Shown here: positions 42,069 through 42,249 of the stretch, one piece after another
Layout: every line of letters starts with the position of its first letter
How positions within the stretch are numbered: the first letter of the stretch is position 1
Origin: Polyangiaceae bacterium
GTDB lineage: Bacteria; Myxococcota_A; Polyangia; Polyangiales; Polyangiaceae
DNA: 42,249 nucleotides
Assembly (NCBI GenBank): GCA_025453595.1
Contig: JALOQB010000010.1
Span: 1-42,249 of the forward strand
Direction of reading: 5' to 3'
The notes under the pieces: model-generated
Told to the model about the DNA's origin: nothing
The model's database searches: none
Seen by the model: only the letters and a program-made list of their open reading frames with translations
Program-made: the position numbers and the translations under genes

Positions 42069-42249
42069 TCAAGGGGCCCCGTCGCGGCGCCGCCCCAGCG
42101 CGAGCACCAGGGCCGCGTTGATCGGGAAGATCAGCCACCAGAGCCGGATGACCCCGTGGAGGGAGGCCAGCTCCGGGCGAGGGAGCGCGACGCCGTACAT
42201 CTGGGCCCAGTTGATGCCGGCGACGCTGCCGAGCACCGTCACGTGCTGC
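42069..42249 (-). CDS. C-terminal end of a membrane protein (5' end outside window)
   Basis: The open minus-strand frame enters at 42248 and stops at TGA 42071-42069. It encodes about 59 residues: QHVTVLGSVAGINWAQMYGV, then LPRPELASLHGVIRLWWLIF, and a terminal hydrophobic span (WWLIFPINAALVLALG) with a short basic tail. It looks like the last helix and loop of a polytopic protein. The family cannot be named. The 67 bases to the giant HEAT start contain no other feature. Confidence 0.6.
   Translation of the reverse strand, partial: QHVTVLGSVAGINWAQMYGVALPRPELASLHGVIRLWWLIFPINAALVLALGRRRDGAP

Overview
The window looks like the chromosome of a high-GC myxobacterium, most likely of the Polyangiales/Sorangiineae type. 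The evidence is two membrane-anchored Ser/Thr protein kinases (one with a clear PEGA-type extracytoplasmic domain), a TonB-family protein with a long Pro-rich linker, a secreted protein with a MYXO-CTERM-like tail, several HEAT/TPR-type helical-repeat proteins, a class III adenylate cyclase and a delta-proteobacterial-style RNA polymerase omega subunit. No species assignment is possible from the sequence alone.

Layout. 1-7.4 kb: the end of a LysR regulator, then a leftward set of kinase (fused to a helical C-terminal module), lipoprotein, polytopic membrane protein, TonB-family protein and a short-chain dehydrogenase. 7.4-9.7 kb: a small, decayed accessory island ending at an intact tRNA-Leu(CAG). 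It holds a degenerate second copy of the tRNA, a frameshifted D12-class adenine methylase remnant, an IS3-type OrfA remnant and an intact DUF4160 / DUF2442-HTH pair that looks like a self-regulated toxin-antitoxin module. 9.7-20.8 kb: core-like genes, including an M23 peptidase, two methyltransferases, glutathione peroxidase, an rpoZ reading frame fused to a methyltransferase, a second kinase, a PEGA/beta-barrel protein and adenylate cyclase. 20.8-25.8 kb: a TPR protein, a TPP riboswitch in front of a short-chain dehydrogenase, an outer-membrane barrel and a zinc-ribbon protein.

25.8-29.5 kb: a 3.66-kb segment bounded by a perfect 38-bp direct repeat. It carries a HEAT-like gene and a Septu-like (PtuA/PtuB) ATPase plus HNH nuclease pair; the nuclease gene has one in-frame TAA directly after its CxC zinc motif. 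29.5-37.2 kb: membrane proteins, a pirin/LysR divergent pair with a clean palindromic operator, a GT-C-like membrane protein, and a TetR regulator whose probable operator GCAAC-N5-GTTGC occurs three times: before tetR, before a deleted RND-pump remnant, and before a two-gene membrane operon. 37.2-42.2 kb: a GNAT acetyltransferase, a giant (about 1,410-residue) HEAT-like protein and the end of a membrane protein gene.

The observations most worth pursuing are the omega-methyltransferase fusion, the Septu-like insertion with its flanking repeats and its nonsense codon, the TPP riboswitch controlling a dehydrogenase, the three-site TetR regulon around a dead pump, and the tRNA-bounded toxin-antitoxin island with its 3 x 28-bp hairpin repeats. 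Two gene fusions in the window share an odd signature, a rare TTA codon exactly at the junction, so both need checking against raw reads.
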